Source: Bin55 sp009840545
GTDB taxonomy: Bacteria; Pseudomonadota; Gammaproteobacteria; Pseudomonadales; Azotimanducaceae
Assembly: GCA_965208815.1 (NCBI GenBank)
Contig: OZ242357.1
Span: 1,860,001 to 1,924,000 of the forward strand
Direction: 5' to 3'
Length of the DNA: 64,000 nt
Shown here: in pieces, positions 18,362-27,383 of the stretch
Layout of the letters: each line of letters opens with the position of its first letter
How positions within the stretch are numbered: position 1 is the first letter of the stretch
Notes under the pieces: model-generated
What the model was told of the DNA's origin: nothing
Seen by the model: the letters and a program-made list of their open reading frames with translations, nothing else
Databases searched by the model: none
Made by a program: the position numbers and the translations under genes

Positions 18362-18967
18362 ATGAAAAGAAGGCTTTTTCGAATCTCGTTGATTCTCGGC
18401 ACTGTTTGCGTGGCATATCCGCTGATACGAGCGAGCGATTCATGTGGAGATGATGTGGATGAATGCATGGTTGTTACGGGGGAGCGCATTACGTGTCCCG
18501 ATGGAGCTCAATGTACAAGTGAACCACCTGAACAACTGGAACGAGACTGCTATATGGACTTGGTCGACTTGGAGGAAGCACCTAATGCCTACGTTTCCAG
18601 TCTTTATGGTGAATCACGTGAATCAGGTCCGCATAACGGAATTGACATTGCGGTTCCAACAGGAACACCTGTTAAAGCAATGAAATCTGGAACGGTTTAT
18701 GAGGTCGTTAGTAAGTATGCCGAAGGAGATAAGACGACGAAAAATGGTAACTATGTTCGTATTAAGTACAAGGATGGATCAGCGGGTGCATATATCCATT
18801 TGCTGAAAGCCAACGTCAAGAAGGATCAGGAAGTTATAAAAGGAGAGGTGATTGGCGAATCCAATGATACTGGAGCTAGCGATGGTCCTCATCTGCACTA
18901 TACGCGATGGTCCGACACTACTCGAACCGACCATGTCGATCCCGCAGTAGAGCACCCGGATTGTTGA
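18362..18967 (+). CDS. secreted M23-family (LytM-type) metallopeptidase
   Basis: This 201-residue protein has an N-terminal signal peptide (MKRRLFRISLILGTVCVAYPLIRA). After a Cys-rich segment (six cysteines, residues about 28-63) comes a LytM domain. Its zinc site is complete: HNGID (HxxxD, about residue 92) and HLHY (HxH, about 180). The loop GTPVKAMKSGTVYEVV is typical of M23 enzymes, which cleave peptidoglycan peptides. The cysteines plus a C-terminal EHPDC suggest disulfides and so a periplasmic location. It lies 80 bp after the dead IS and 35 bp before the next gene, so the two are probably co-transcribed. Confidence 0.9.
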   Translation: MKRRLFRISLILGTVCVAYPLIRASDSCGDDVDECMVVTGERITCPDGAQCTSEPPEQLERDCYMDLVDLEEAPNAYVSSLYGESRESGPHNGIDIAVPTGTPVKAMKSGTVYEVVSKYAEGDKTTKNGNYVRIKYKDGSAGAYIHLLKANVKKDQEVIKGEVIGESNDTGASDGPHLHYTRWSDTTRTDHVDPAVEHPDC

Positions 18968-19002
18968 AAGTTTTTAACTCTGCTGTCGTAGGTTAGCAAT
19001 CC

Positions 19003-20532
19003 ATGATCTCCAAAAAGATCTTGGCTGTCGGGACCTGTGTCTTGATTGCACTGACGGTCGCCGTTGGTTGGTGGTTGTATCAGAGAAATCTAGGAGTTCA
19101 GTCCAAAGTTCCCAACTTCAATGGTCGGCTTCATCAATACTCTCTCGAGAGTCCAACAGCCAATAATTTCGCTGATTCCCTCTTTGTTCAGACCGAGGTC
19201 GAAGAAATTAATCATGTGAAAGACCCGGTACCGTTGACCAGCGAGCGATCTATCTTAAACGTTGAATGTAGACTGCGTTCGGGTGTAGGACTTGCAAAGG
19301 AAGTTGCCGTCGTAACCTTGTTCAATGAACGCGGAGCTTCTTTTTCGGTTCTGGACGATACGGGTGCGCTTACAAGTGGAGAGCTTGAATACCAGCCAAA
19401 CCACATCCGTATCGGTCGCCGGGCCGATAGTTCCGTAGTGTACGGCTTTGGAGATTTGCGACTCAATTCCAAAGTGTTTCGACCTCGTGACACTTCTGAG
19501 CCTGTGCAAATCTATCATGACGACTTGCTCATTTACGAAACTAATAAGGCGTGGGACTTCGATGTCTCGTCTGATGGTTCATCTTTCTTTGTTCACGAGC
19601 CCGCGCCAGGCGGTGCGTCTCGTCTGGTGGTCAGAAATATAGATCTAGGCACTCAAGAGGAGTTCGACCTTGGTACAAGAATGACCCCGGTTAGCGACCA
19701 TGCGAGGGGCCATACCTTGAATTATTCTTTGGATAGTTCGGAGATCGTCTTCTATTCCTCACAAGCTGACGCAACCGGGAGAGGCGTCTACTACTTCTAT
19801 TCTGTTGAAGACGGTCGTCGACGCCGGATTACAATCGAGGGAGACTGGGCTGCAATGCTGACCTCGAGCGAACTAGGATATTTTGTGAGTGTCCCTGAAG
19901 AATTGGACCCAATAGACTTTGGTAATGTCTGGCAAGTTACAAAACGCCGACTAGATCCATCCAGAGGTGAGACGGAAGACCTATGGAGCAAGAGAATAGA
20001 GATTCGCGAGCACCACGGTCTGCTTTCCATATCGCAAAACGGAAAGTGGCTCGGAATGTCTGGTTATGACTATAAAGTACTCGACACTGAAAATGGGGAG
20101 GCTATATTCAGTTTTCCTTCCGCTGGTAATCCGTCTGCGAAACTCGCCCGACTAGCTCCTATCCTTGACGAAGGTGCAACTGAGAAAGACATGGGCCTAG
20201 AAGGATTCATGGGTTTTGAAGGAAATGTCCTTGTAGGCTATCGCACATATGGAAATACGGATTCGTGCAGAACAAAGCCGGGAGAACGCTACAATGATGT
20301 CAAGCGGCGTGAGTGCATCAAGACCCTAAGACTTCAGGGCTTGTATCGTGAGTATTACGACATTTACGACATGAACTCTATAGAACTTGATAGCTCTCCA
20401 GCATTTACGACACAAGTCTATTCCGAATCCAGCTGCATGCCAATGGATGGACTTTGGCGCGGATTGCTGGACATTGATGGCAAACTTGCGTATCGCTCCT
20501 ATCAACCTTCTGAGATTAGCATCATTCCATAG
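19003..20532 (+). CDS. membrane-anchored protein of unknown function, possible beta-propeller
   Basis: The product of 509 residues has one N-terminal transmembrane segment (about 7-28) and a long extracytoplasmic part. That part is rich in alternating hydrophobic/polar strands, with motifs suggestive of TolB/WD-like blades (SDGSSFFVHEPAPGGASRLV, LDSSEIVFYSSQADATGRG, SQNGKWLGMSGYDYKV), so a beta-propeller is plausible but not shown. Near the C-terminus two Cys pairs could form disulfides (DSCRTKPG with RRECIK, and SESSCMP alone). I do not recognise the family. It starts 35 bp after the M23 peptidase, suggesting a shared role at the cell wall. Confidence 0.78.
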   Translation: MISKKILAVGTCVLIALTVAVGWWLYQRNLGVQSKVPNFNGRLHQYSLESPTANNFADSLFVQTEVEEINHVKDPVPLTSERSILNVECRLRSGVGLAKEVAVVTLFNERGASFSVLDDTGALTSGELEYQPNHIRIGRRADSSVVYGFGDLRLNSKVFRPRDTSEPVQIYHDDLLIYETNKAWDFDVSSDGSSFFVHEPAPGGASRLVVRNIDLGTQEEFDLGTRMTPVSDHARGHTLNYSLDSSEIVFYSSQADATGRGVYYFYSVEDGRRRRITIEGDWAAMLTSSELGYFVSVPEELDPIDFGNVWQVTKRRLDPSRGETEDLWSKRIEIREHHGLLSISQNGKWLGMSGYDYKVLDTENGEAIFSFPSAGNPSAKLARLAPILDEGATEKDMGLEGFMGFEGNVLVGYRTYGNTDSCRTKPGERYNDVKRRECIKTLRLQGLYREYYDIYDMNSIELDSSPAFTTQVYSESSCMPMDGLWRGLLDIDGKLAYRSYQPSEISIIP

Positions 20533-21654
20533 CTTCAGATTGCTGCGAGGCTATCACCGCTGAAATCCTCTAGAATCCCAATCGCCCGTTTCGAGATTTT
20601 GGTGCGAAGCAGATGCGTGTCTACTATGTCGGTTTGTACATCGGGCGAGACGGTGATTTGATTTAGATACAGGTGTTCATAGCTTCACTGGGACTAGATG
20701 GTTCGTTGTCAGCAAGATAAACCACCACGATACTCGACTATTACGGACCGTAATGTGTGGAGACGTATGAACTAGATCGAGCGCGGCATGGTCGTCATGT
20801 TGTTTCGAAGACAGTGCAAACCATTGGATGCCGCTACAGAAACCACTTCGGACATCGCGCAAAAATGTCCCACTCTTGAGACTCTGTACTGTTAAATTCT
20901 GTCGTCCTCGCAAGTGCTGACCGAGTGTTCTGAATTATTATTTTTAAAGACTTATCTGCGTAATTACGCAATTCTCACAATCGGACAACTAACATCCCCC
21001 ATTCTCTGATTGTTGAATTTACAGTTCTGTAAGTCTACAGCACGCTAGACGGTATTTACGACTTAAACTCTGTCCTGCTTTGAACTCGGTCGATCACGCA
21101 GATTGACTGAGTTCTCTCAGTTTTGTGTTAATACCCACGTCGCAAATTTCGCTTGACCACTGAGTCTGGTTGCTCATCAAATAATACAGCCGCAAGGCGA
21201 ATACGTGAGAATTCCCACTATCAAGTGAAATTTGCAACAGCCCGACACCTTCCGGCTCCAAGTGATTGCAAACACTGACTTGCTAGGAGAATCCATAATG
21301 GCAGTATCGAACATTGCGAACGACTGGTACAGACTACGACCAAATGCGAGAAGTCCGGAGAGGCTTCTATTCAAGAGATTCAGAGCGACCGTCTCTGAAC
21401 GAGTCGAAGGAATACAACATAGGTCTCATAGTGAGAGAGACAAGACTTCAACCCAATTACGGACCGCTACACATGGGTTACGTCTTTCCGTACCCAAGTG
21501 CAGAACAAGTCCCGCTTCTTCTCCGGATGAGTGAAGCAGACCCTGACTACAGCGAAGCTGCATGAGCACCGATAGACTCGACAGGTTAGGCACTCTTTAA
21601 ACGTTTAGTGCCATGACGACATGAAACTTTGTAGCGATTCCCCTATGGAGCTTC
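20533..21654. other. long intergenic region with no convincing gene
   Basis: This stretch is more AT-rich than its surroundings, especially at 20930-21140. Short ORFs exist on both strands. The only one with a ribosome binding site starts with ATG at 21298 (AGGAG 8 bases upstream; 79 codons, basic, no recognisable motif). An overlapping frame at 21314-21565 reads more like protein (YNIGLIVRETRLQPNYGPLH), so a decayed gene is possible. I could not assign any of these. A perfect palindrome at 20957-20970 is listed separately. Confidence 0.45.
20957..20970. promoter_or_regulatory. 14-bp perfect palindrome, possible operator
   Basis: The sequence TGCGTAATTACGCA is its own reverse complement and lies in the AT-rich part of the long gap. 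Such a site could bind a dimeric regulator, but it is far (about 960 bp) from the next convincing start and occurs once here, so chance is a real alternative. Confidence 0.25.
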
Positions 21655-21888
21655 GTGTCTTACTTGGGATCGAAAACGGCGGTAGCTTACGTTCTGGCGC
21701 TTCATTTCCGAGCCTTCATAGTGGACGCCATTCCGCACTGGACGTATCAGTCGTCCGAGCAAATCTACAAAATGATGACGGATCAAGACAAGTCACTCAA
21801 TAATGCTTGCATGATATTGGGTATTTTTGTGGCGTTCCTGTTGTTTCAGCCAGGGCAACCGCAAAGCGCTCCTGCTGCGGTACCATAG
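21655..21888 (+). CDS. possible small membrane protein
   Basis: A 77-codon ORF with a GTG start encodes a mostly hydrophobic polypeptide (SYLGSKTAVAYVLALHF near the N-terminus, ACMILGIFVAFLLF near the C-terminus) and ends 37 bp before the second solenoid gene. The composition is protein-like and an in-frame hydrophobic stretch continues upstream of the GTG, but there is no clear ribosome binding site and I recognise no family. It may equally be a remnant. Confidence 0.28.
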   Translation: MSYLGSKTAVAYVLALHFRAFIVDAIPHWTYQSSEQIYKMMTDQDKSLNNACMILGIFVAFLLFQPGQPQSAPAAVP

Positions 21889-21925
21889 CTGTCGTTCCTC
21901 AATACCAATAGCAATAGCGCGATCC

Positions 21926-23839
21926 ATGAAAAATCCGATCTTTCGCCGACCTCCTATCCTCCTCGCATCAGGTGCTGTTATAGGTGCAGCAGCATTGGCG
22001 GCTCTGCAATTCGCTTCAAACTTTGGTGGGAAATCCGTCGAAGGTAGCGACGCGAATACATTTGAAGCAAGCAATTCACCAATCGAGGTGAGTACTCATT
22101 CTGCGGATGCAGGAAATGTTAGTGATGTTGCTAGTTATGGAGACAAAGTCCGTAGCCTGAAGGATGTTGAGGACTATTCCAGTCCTTTCGAGCAGTCTCG
22201 CGCACTTCACGATTTGGTGTCACACGCGGACGAAGCAATGCTGATCGACTTGATCGATCAGTCACACGCAATTGAACCTGACAGTCGTCGACGATTGGCG
22301 CAAGAAACTATATTCCGAAAGTTTGCAGCGATCAATCCTGAACAAGCCTTTGCCTATATCAAAGAACTAATGCGTTTCGACCGTGAATCGATTGTGTCCA
22401 GAGTCTTTGAAGAATGGGCAGTAATCGATCTAGATGAGGCTGTCGCGAATGCGAAATCCTCATCGGGTGCAATCAAGTCCGCGGCCTTGCGGGGCATTCT
22501 CTTGGCGCGAGACGACCTGTCCGAAAGCGTGCGTAGAGATATTGCGCGAAGTGCCGACAACGAACAACTAGCCATTGACTTGATCTCGCACTCCAACGTG
22601 CAACGAGTAATCAGCAGCCCTCACTTGGCATGGCAATCATTGATAAGCGACGATTCCCCCGACAAGGACCAAGTGAGTCTCTTCGTTAAGGTAGCTCATG
22701 CATGGCTTGAAGTCGATGGAATTGGTGCGCTTGGGGAGATAAGTGAATCCCTGACCGATTGGCAAACAAGAAACCAGGTTCTCAGACCGATACTAGACCA
22801 GCTTGTTGCGTCAGTTCCACTCCATGCATTCGATTTTGCGCTCTCCATGGGCAGCGACAAAGATTTGACGATCCTCTCGAGTCTTGTGGCTCGATGGGCA
22901 TCTTTGGAACCCACAGTTGCGCTTGAAGCTGTGAACAATGTGGAATCGTTCAGTCTTCGCTCGACGCTTCAATCCAATGTGGTGTATAGATGGGCAACGG
23001 ACCGGCCACGAGAAATCTTGGGTGTTCTAGATGGGTTTCCAATGAAGCTCAGGGAACAAGCGCAAAATACCGCACTAGTGTCGATAGCCAACGACTCACC
23101 GGAAGAAGCTGCTGATTTGTTTGCGGAATTGGACAGTGGATGGGGAAGCAGGGGAGTCGCACACACGATCGCCTCGATTTGGTCACAGAAGGACTCCGTG
23201 AGCGCGCTTGAGTGGATTCTTGCAAACCCTCAACTAGGGAGTTCCCAATACAACATGCTCAACGTAGTGCTCGGAGTGCTTGCTCGTGACAATCCTCAGT
23301 TGGCACTGGACACAGCGTTGGATCAGCCTATAGGAAAGAGCAGAATTGGACTTGAGGCCAACGTAATCAACATGGTTTCACAGCACGATTTGGCACGAGC
23401 ACGTGCAATGTTGGAGCATGTAAGAGACGGACATACACGAATGAGTGCATATCAATTTGTCGGATCCGCTCTTGTGCGGGAAGGTGACACCGATCAAGCC
23501 ATGAGATTGGCCAATGACCTGAGTGAGCCTACAAAGACACGGTACACGCGTTCTATATTGAGCACGTGGGCGAGTGTCTCCCCCGTGAGCCTGTACGAAT
23601 CTCTTTCCCAATTGAGCAGTACCGACTTCCAATCGTATGCGGCCTTTTGGCTGATAACCAATAATCAGTGGCGACGCGTCCTCTCTGAAAGTCAAGTCGA
23701 AGGTGCAGAGGAGTTTCTTTCGCGACAAGACCTAGCTGCTTTGGAGCAATCACGAAATTCGATTCGATTCCACGAAAGCTACGCACCAGGAGATGTAGTC
23801 ATTGGGACCGAAGTACCCACTCGAGTCATTAGACGCTGA
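21926..23839 (+). CDS. membrane-anchored alpha-solenoid repeat protein, paralog 2
   Basis: I chose the ATG at 21926 (MKNPIFRRPPILLASG) because it places a single hydrophobic anchor (about residues 8-30) at the N-terminus; the longer frame from 21827 adds 33 residues of no protein-like character. The mature part has about 600 residues of helical repeats with the same W-x-x-x-D-P-x-x-A-h spacing as the protein at 15432-17336, and long blocks align directly (LARDDLSESVRRDIARSADNEQ; LALDTALDQPIGKSRIGLE against LAFDTALNQPVSENREGLE). Duplication followed by divergence is the simplest origin. It probably acts in the periplasm as a scaffold; function is unknown. It converges on the TonB-dependent receptor. 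Confidence 0.8.
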   Translation: MKNPIFRRPPILLASGAVIGAAALAALQFASNFGGKSVEGSDANTFEASNSPIEVSTHSADAGNVSDVASYGDKVRSLKDVEDYSSPFEQSRALHDLVSHADEAMLIDLIDQSHAIEPDSRRRLAQETIFRKFAAINPEQAFAYIKELMRFDRESIVSRVFEEWAVIDLDEAVANAKSSSGAIKSAALRGILLARDDLSESVRRDIARSADNEQLAIDLISHSNVQRVISSPHLAWQSLISDDSPDKDQVSLFVKVAHAWLEVDGIGALGEISESLTDWQTRNQVLRPILDQLVASVPLHAFDFALSMGSDKDLTILSSLVARWASLEPTVALEAVNNVESFSLRSTLQSNVVYRWATDRPREILGVLDGFPMKLREQAQNTALVSIANDSPEEAADLFAELDSGWGSRGVAHTIASIWSQKDSVSALEWILANPQLGSSQYNMLNVVLGVLARDNPQLALDTALDQPIGKSRIGLEANVINMVSQHDLARARAMLEHVRDGHTRMSAYQFVGSALVREGDTDQAMRLANDLSEPTKTRYTRSILSTWASVSPVSLYESLSQLSSTDFQSYAAFWLITNNQWRRVLSESQVEGAEEFLSRQDLAALEQSRNSIRFHESYAPGDVVIGTEVPTRVIRR

Positions 23840-23935
23840 CTGGATGGTCTGACTCCTCGTTTCAGCACAATTTTGGTGGATTGATCGAGCAAGGACTTTA
23901 AGCTGCTCGTTCATAGTTTGTTAGTGTGCAAGGCC

Positions 23936-26830
23936 TCAGAGGCTCACGTCGTACGTGATAGACAGTCGAACTGTGCGTGGCCGTTGAAAAGCTGCTGGTA
24001 AACCAAAAGTAGGAGAAGCAGCACCTGTCGATTGGTCTGCTATTTCCCTTACCTCAACAATCCCGTCGGTATTCAATACGTTGAATACATCCAATTTGAC
24101 ACGCAAGGTGTGGGACCACAGTTCCTTCCTGATTTGAAGACCCATATCAACATTGAAGATGCCTTCAGTTCTTCCCAGGGAACCTCGAGGGGTCAAAATG
24201 CCTTGACGGTAAAAGGATTCAGCTCCATAAGCAGCCGCGTAAGGATTGGAAGGATGTACTCCAAACGCATTTCGAGGTCGCCCGTGCATGTAGGAAGCTG
24301 ACAAGCTGGTTTGCCATGACTGGAGAAATCTGACTACACCAAGAAGTTTCACAGAGTGACGTCGATCATTGGGTAAATCTCCGTAAGCTCCTTCCATCAA
24401 TCCGGCAAAATCAAACAACGTCGTAATCCCGGCATCCGTCTGACCGTTGTCGGAACGAACCAGACCTTCGTAGTTTCCGTAACTGTGTGACCAGGTATAA
24501 GTCACATCGGCGTAAGAGTCGTTTTGCCAGGTCTTCTTTAGGGCGAAAGTCAATCCGTGAAACTTACGAACAGGTTTCGGATATCCCAGTTGTTCCGCAC
24601 TCAGCTCGATCAACTCAGCTATGCCATCCTTATCGACATCGTATCGAGTTCTCACACTGGTCCCTGGATTTGTAAGGATGTAGTGAAATTCTCCCGGCAA
24701 TCCGACTGCTTCATCAATCGTGATGTCTTCAATCGCTCGACCAAGTACTCGGTGGGTGTAGGTCAGGCTACCTCGGTAGCTACTTCTGAATTCGGTCTCA
24801 TAACCAATAATGAATTCGTCCTGGTACATTGGTCTAACGGTTGTATCGATGACCTGATCGGCAGGAAGCACTGATCCGTCCCCATACACGGTTGTGGGTC
24901 CGATCCGCTGACCCAACGTCACGCTTCCATCTTCAGCAATCGCACTACCTAACGTATACCAGTCTTGGGTAAACAGCTCTCTTCCGGCCAAACGAACGTT
25001 GGTATTGTTTGCTATTGGTAGGTGATAGCGCCCGAGATTTACAAAAAGTCTCGATGTTCCAAAGCCCTGCACATCCCATGCAACGCCAAGTCGAGGAGCC
25101 CATTGATTCTCCATTTCGATAAAGGTCTGACCATTAGCGTTTCTGTTCACGAATCCTTCATTACGAAGTCCAATACGGGCACTAACCGAGCTCGAAATTG
25201 TCCAGAGGTCTTCAATGTACCAAGCTCGAGCTGTTGTCTTGAAACTTCCACCTCGCCGATATAACCGGTAGCGGACGAGCGTAGTTATGTCGTTGGGAAC
25301 GATACCTCCGTTGTTTAGAGTTGCACCCGGCGTGACTGTGTAGTAGCGGAAGTATTCACCCCCGTTAGGGCCTGAGTATTGGCGGGAATCTTCTGACGTG
25401 TTGGTTTCGTGGTCCAAACCGAAACGAACCAAGTGTCTGTACCCAAAGGCAACCTCAAAATCCGCTCGATAAAGCCTCCGAGTATCTAGACTGGATCCAG
25501 ATGTCAAGTTTGTCCAGCAGCCGATGGAAATAATCTGCCCGCTTCGAGAGTCAATAGCAGCTGGACAAGTGTTGTCTTGGGCTGACTGATTGGTTCGATC
25601 ATAACGATTTCGGCCGGTTAACAGAGAGACTGTAAAGTTGCTTCCAAGTCGCCCAACATAATTGCCGATAAAGTTCTGACCACCCCGATTCGAAGAGTTG
25701 TCACCAAGGTGCTCACCGACGACTCCTGCCGCTCTATTCCAGTCATATGTCGACCGATTGCCGGTCGTTTCATCTGAAAACGCTGTCAGTTCAATTCGGT
25801 GTCGGTCACCGACTATCCAGTCAACCTTACCTCCCCAAAAAGGATCTTTACTCTTCGACTTATACAAGCGATTACTTTCAGAATAGTCCTCCGAACTGTG
25901 ATCGCGTCCGAGAAATATTCCGTGAAAGAAAAGTCGATTGGGGACTAGTGGGCCTCCCGCTGAGAGAAAATATTGACTGGAGTACGACTTGTCACGACTA
26001 GAGAAAGAAACGTGCTGCCCTTCCCTACTCGGGTGAGGAATATCGGGGTTGTAGCTGCGTAGAAATTCCGGTGTGGTGATATACCCAGTGCGGACGTTCC
26101 AATTGCTCTTTCCACGCTGAGTTATGCCACTCAAGACTCCTCCCGTCGAACGCCCGTACTCTGCGCTGAACCCACCAGACTTAAACTGGAACTGATCGTA
26201 GAATTCAAAGGGAATCGAACTACCTCCTAATCCTCTACGAAAGTCCGTGACATTCATGCCGTTGATGTAGTAGACGTTCTCGGCAACTGAAGAGCCGCTG
26301 AACGACACCAAATTTCCAAATGCTCTGTCACCTGACAGGGTGCCAGGAGTTAGCAAAGCAACAGACTCGATATTCCGGGAGACAGGGAGCAGCTCGACCT
26401 GCGTAGCTGTTAGCAGCGTTGATTTCTCCACAGATGAGGAATCAACAGGTAGTTCCCTAGCACCGGTGACTACGACCTCTTCTATTTCGCCAGACTCGAG
26501 ACTAAAGTGAATTGGCGTTCCAATACCTGCATAGACGACTGTCTTGCGAGAAACGCTCTTGAATCCGTCTGCTCTTACGGTTATCTCGTACTCACCAGGA
26601 ACTAGGCGCGAGAAACTATAGGATCCTGTTGTTGAGGTGATTGTAGATCGACTTTGCCCCGTATCGAGATGCCGAACCGAGACGACCGCTCCTTCTAGCA
26701 CAACATCACCTGATGTGACTTCCCCAAGCAAGGTTCCGTCCACATTGTTACTGGCGAGTGCAATGTTTGAGGACACAAACGCACCCGAAAGTGCAATGAA
26801 CATCAAGAGTCTAGGTAAAGTGGTACTCAT
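23936..26830 (-). CDS. TonB-dependent receptor with carboxypeptidase-regulatory-like N-terminus (Oar-like)
   Basis: This 964-residue outer-membrane receptor has a signal peptide (residues 1-26), a carboxypeptidase-regulatory-like Ig-type domain (about 30-110, with GSYSFSRLVPGEYEITVRADGF), a short IEEVVVTGARE segment resembling a TonB box, a plug (about 125-240, with YYINGMNVTDF and FSAEYGRSTGGVLSGITQRG) and a large beta-barrel ending in RPRTVRLSITYDVSL. This layout resembles Oar-like receptors, which import or export large ligands rather than only siderophores. The ligand is unknown. No TonB/ExbBD genes are nearby. The upstream 90 bp contain no obvious Fur-type site. Confidence 0.92.
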   Translation of the reverse strand: MSTTLPRLLMFIALSGAFVSSNIALASNNVDGTLLGEVTSGDVVLEGAVVSVRHLDTGQSRSTITSTTGSYSFSRLVPGEYEITVRADGFKSVSRKTVVYAGIGTPIHFSLESGEIEEVVVTGARELPVDSSSVEKSTLLTATQVELLPVSRNIESVALLTPGTLSGDRAFGNLVSFSGSSVAENVYYINGMNVTDFRRGLGGSSIPFEFYDQFQFKSGGFSAEYGRSTGGVLSGITQRGKSNWNVRTGYITTPEFLRSYNPDIPHPSREGQHVSFSSRDKSYSSQYFLSAGGPLVPNRLFFHGIFLGRDHSSEDYSESNRLYKSKSKDPFWGGKVDWIVGDRHRIELTAFSDETTGNRSTYDWNRAAGVVGEHLGDNSSNRGGQNFIGNYVGRLGSNFTVSLLTGRNRYDRTNQSAQDNTCPAAIDSRSGQIISIGCWTNLTSGSSLDTRRLYRADFEVAFGYRHLVRFGLDHETNTSEDSRQYSGPNGGEYFRYYTVTPGATLNNGGIVPNDITTLVRYRLYRRGGSFKTTARAWYIEDLWTISSSVSARIGLRNEGFVNRNANGQTFIEMENQWAPRLGVAWDVQGFGTSRLFVNLGRYHLPIANNTNVRLAGRELFTQDWYTLGSAIAEDGSVTLGQRIGPTTVYGDGSVLPADQVIDTTVRPMYQDEFIIGYETEFRSSYRGSLTYTHRVLGRAIEDITIDEAVGLPGEFHYILTNPGTSVRTRYDVDKDGIAELIELSAEQLGYPKPVRKFHGLTFALKKTWQNDSYADVTYTWSHSYGNYEGLVRSDNGQTDAGITTLFDFAGLMEGAYGDLPNDRRHSVKLLGVVRFLQSWQTSLSASYMHGRPRNAFGVHPSNPYAAAYGAESFYRQGILTPRGSLGRTEGIFNVDMGLQIRKELWSHTLRVKLDVFNVLNTDGIVEVREIADQSTGAASPTFGLPAAFQRPRTVRLSITYDVSL

Positions 26831-26919
26831 CGCGAACCCAAAGGCCTAGGCAGAATTCGAACAGTCACTACGGGGGATTCCATCCCGATTTGGGGTGATT
26901 CTAGCGGACGGATGGAGTC

Positions 26920-27321
26920 TCAACGGTTGTCTTTGTTGCCCTTTCGATTCAGTTTTGCTGCCGCCAACGCATCTCTAACTTCCCAAAGTGGTCTTCGATG
27001 TTCGTACACCTTGTCCTGAATGAGACGGACTTCGCGCCACTCGCAATTCGCTCCAATTCCGGAGTTGCAGGCATAGGATTCTCGACGGATGCGATCGGCG
27101 TTCCCTCCACGTCGAGAGATCGGGTTTCGGATAGTACCCAAGAGAGTCTTCAGTGTAAGCCTTGGTTTGCATCGAGGGATTGTGTTCCAATCCACATCAA
27201 TAGGAAAGAGTCGTTTGCGGTTACTTGCGACTGCTAGTTTGCAAAGCTCCTCTTCATTGACCGGTCTGTTCCACTGGAAAGCGATGTACCCGGGAGCTAC
27301 GACCGCAAAGCCCAGTTCCAA
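26920..27321 (-). CDS. hypothetical protein, doubtful
   Basis: A 133-codon ORF with a TTG start lies between two convincing genes. The product is basic, has no signal peptide or membrane segment, and contains four cysteines, three of them before residue 100. I recognise no domain. Two other minus-strand frames over the same bases also look partly protein-like (AYTEDSLGYYPKPDLSTWRE in one, PMPATPELERIASGAKSV in another), which would fit a frameshifted remnant better than one intact gene. Confidence 0.3.
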   Translation of the reverse strand: MELGFAVVAPGYIAFQWNRPVNEEELCKLAVASNRKRLFPIDVDWNTIPRCKPRLTLKTLLGTIRNPISRRGGNADRIRRESYACNSGIGANCEWREVRLIQDKVYEHRRPLWEVRDALAAAKLNRKGNKDNR

Positions 27322-27383
27322 GTAAGAACTTTAGCGTTACTATTGCGGTCATACCGAGATATTAGGATCGCGAGGCAATATAC

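Noticed and set aside
20677..20913. A 78-codon minus-strand ORF in the long gap
   Set aside because: No recognisable motif, no ribosome binding site and random-looking composition.
23840..23935. A terminator hairpin between solenoid paralog 2 and the TonB-dependent receptor
   Set aside because: There is no stable inverted repeat followed by a T-run in the 96 bases between these convergent genes.
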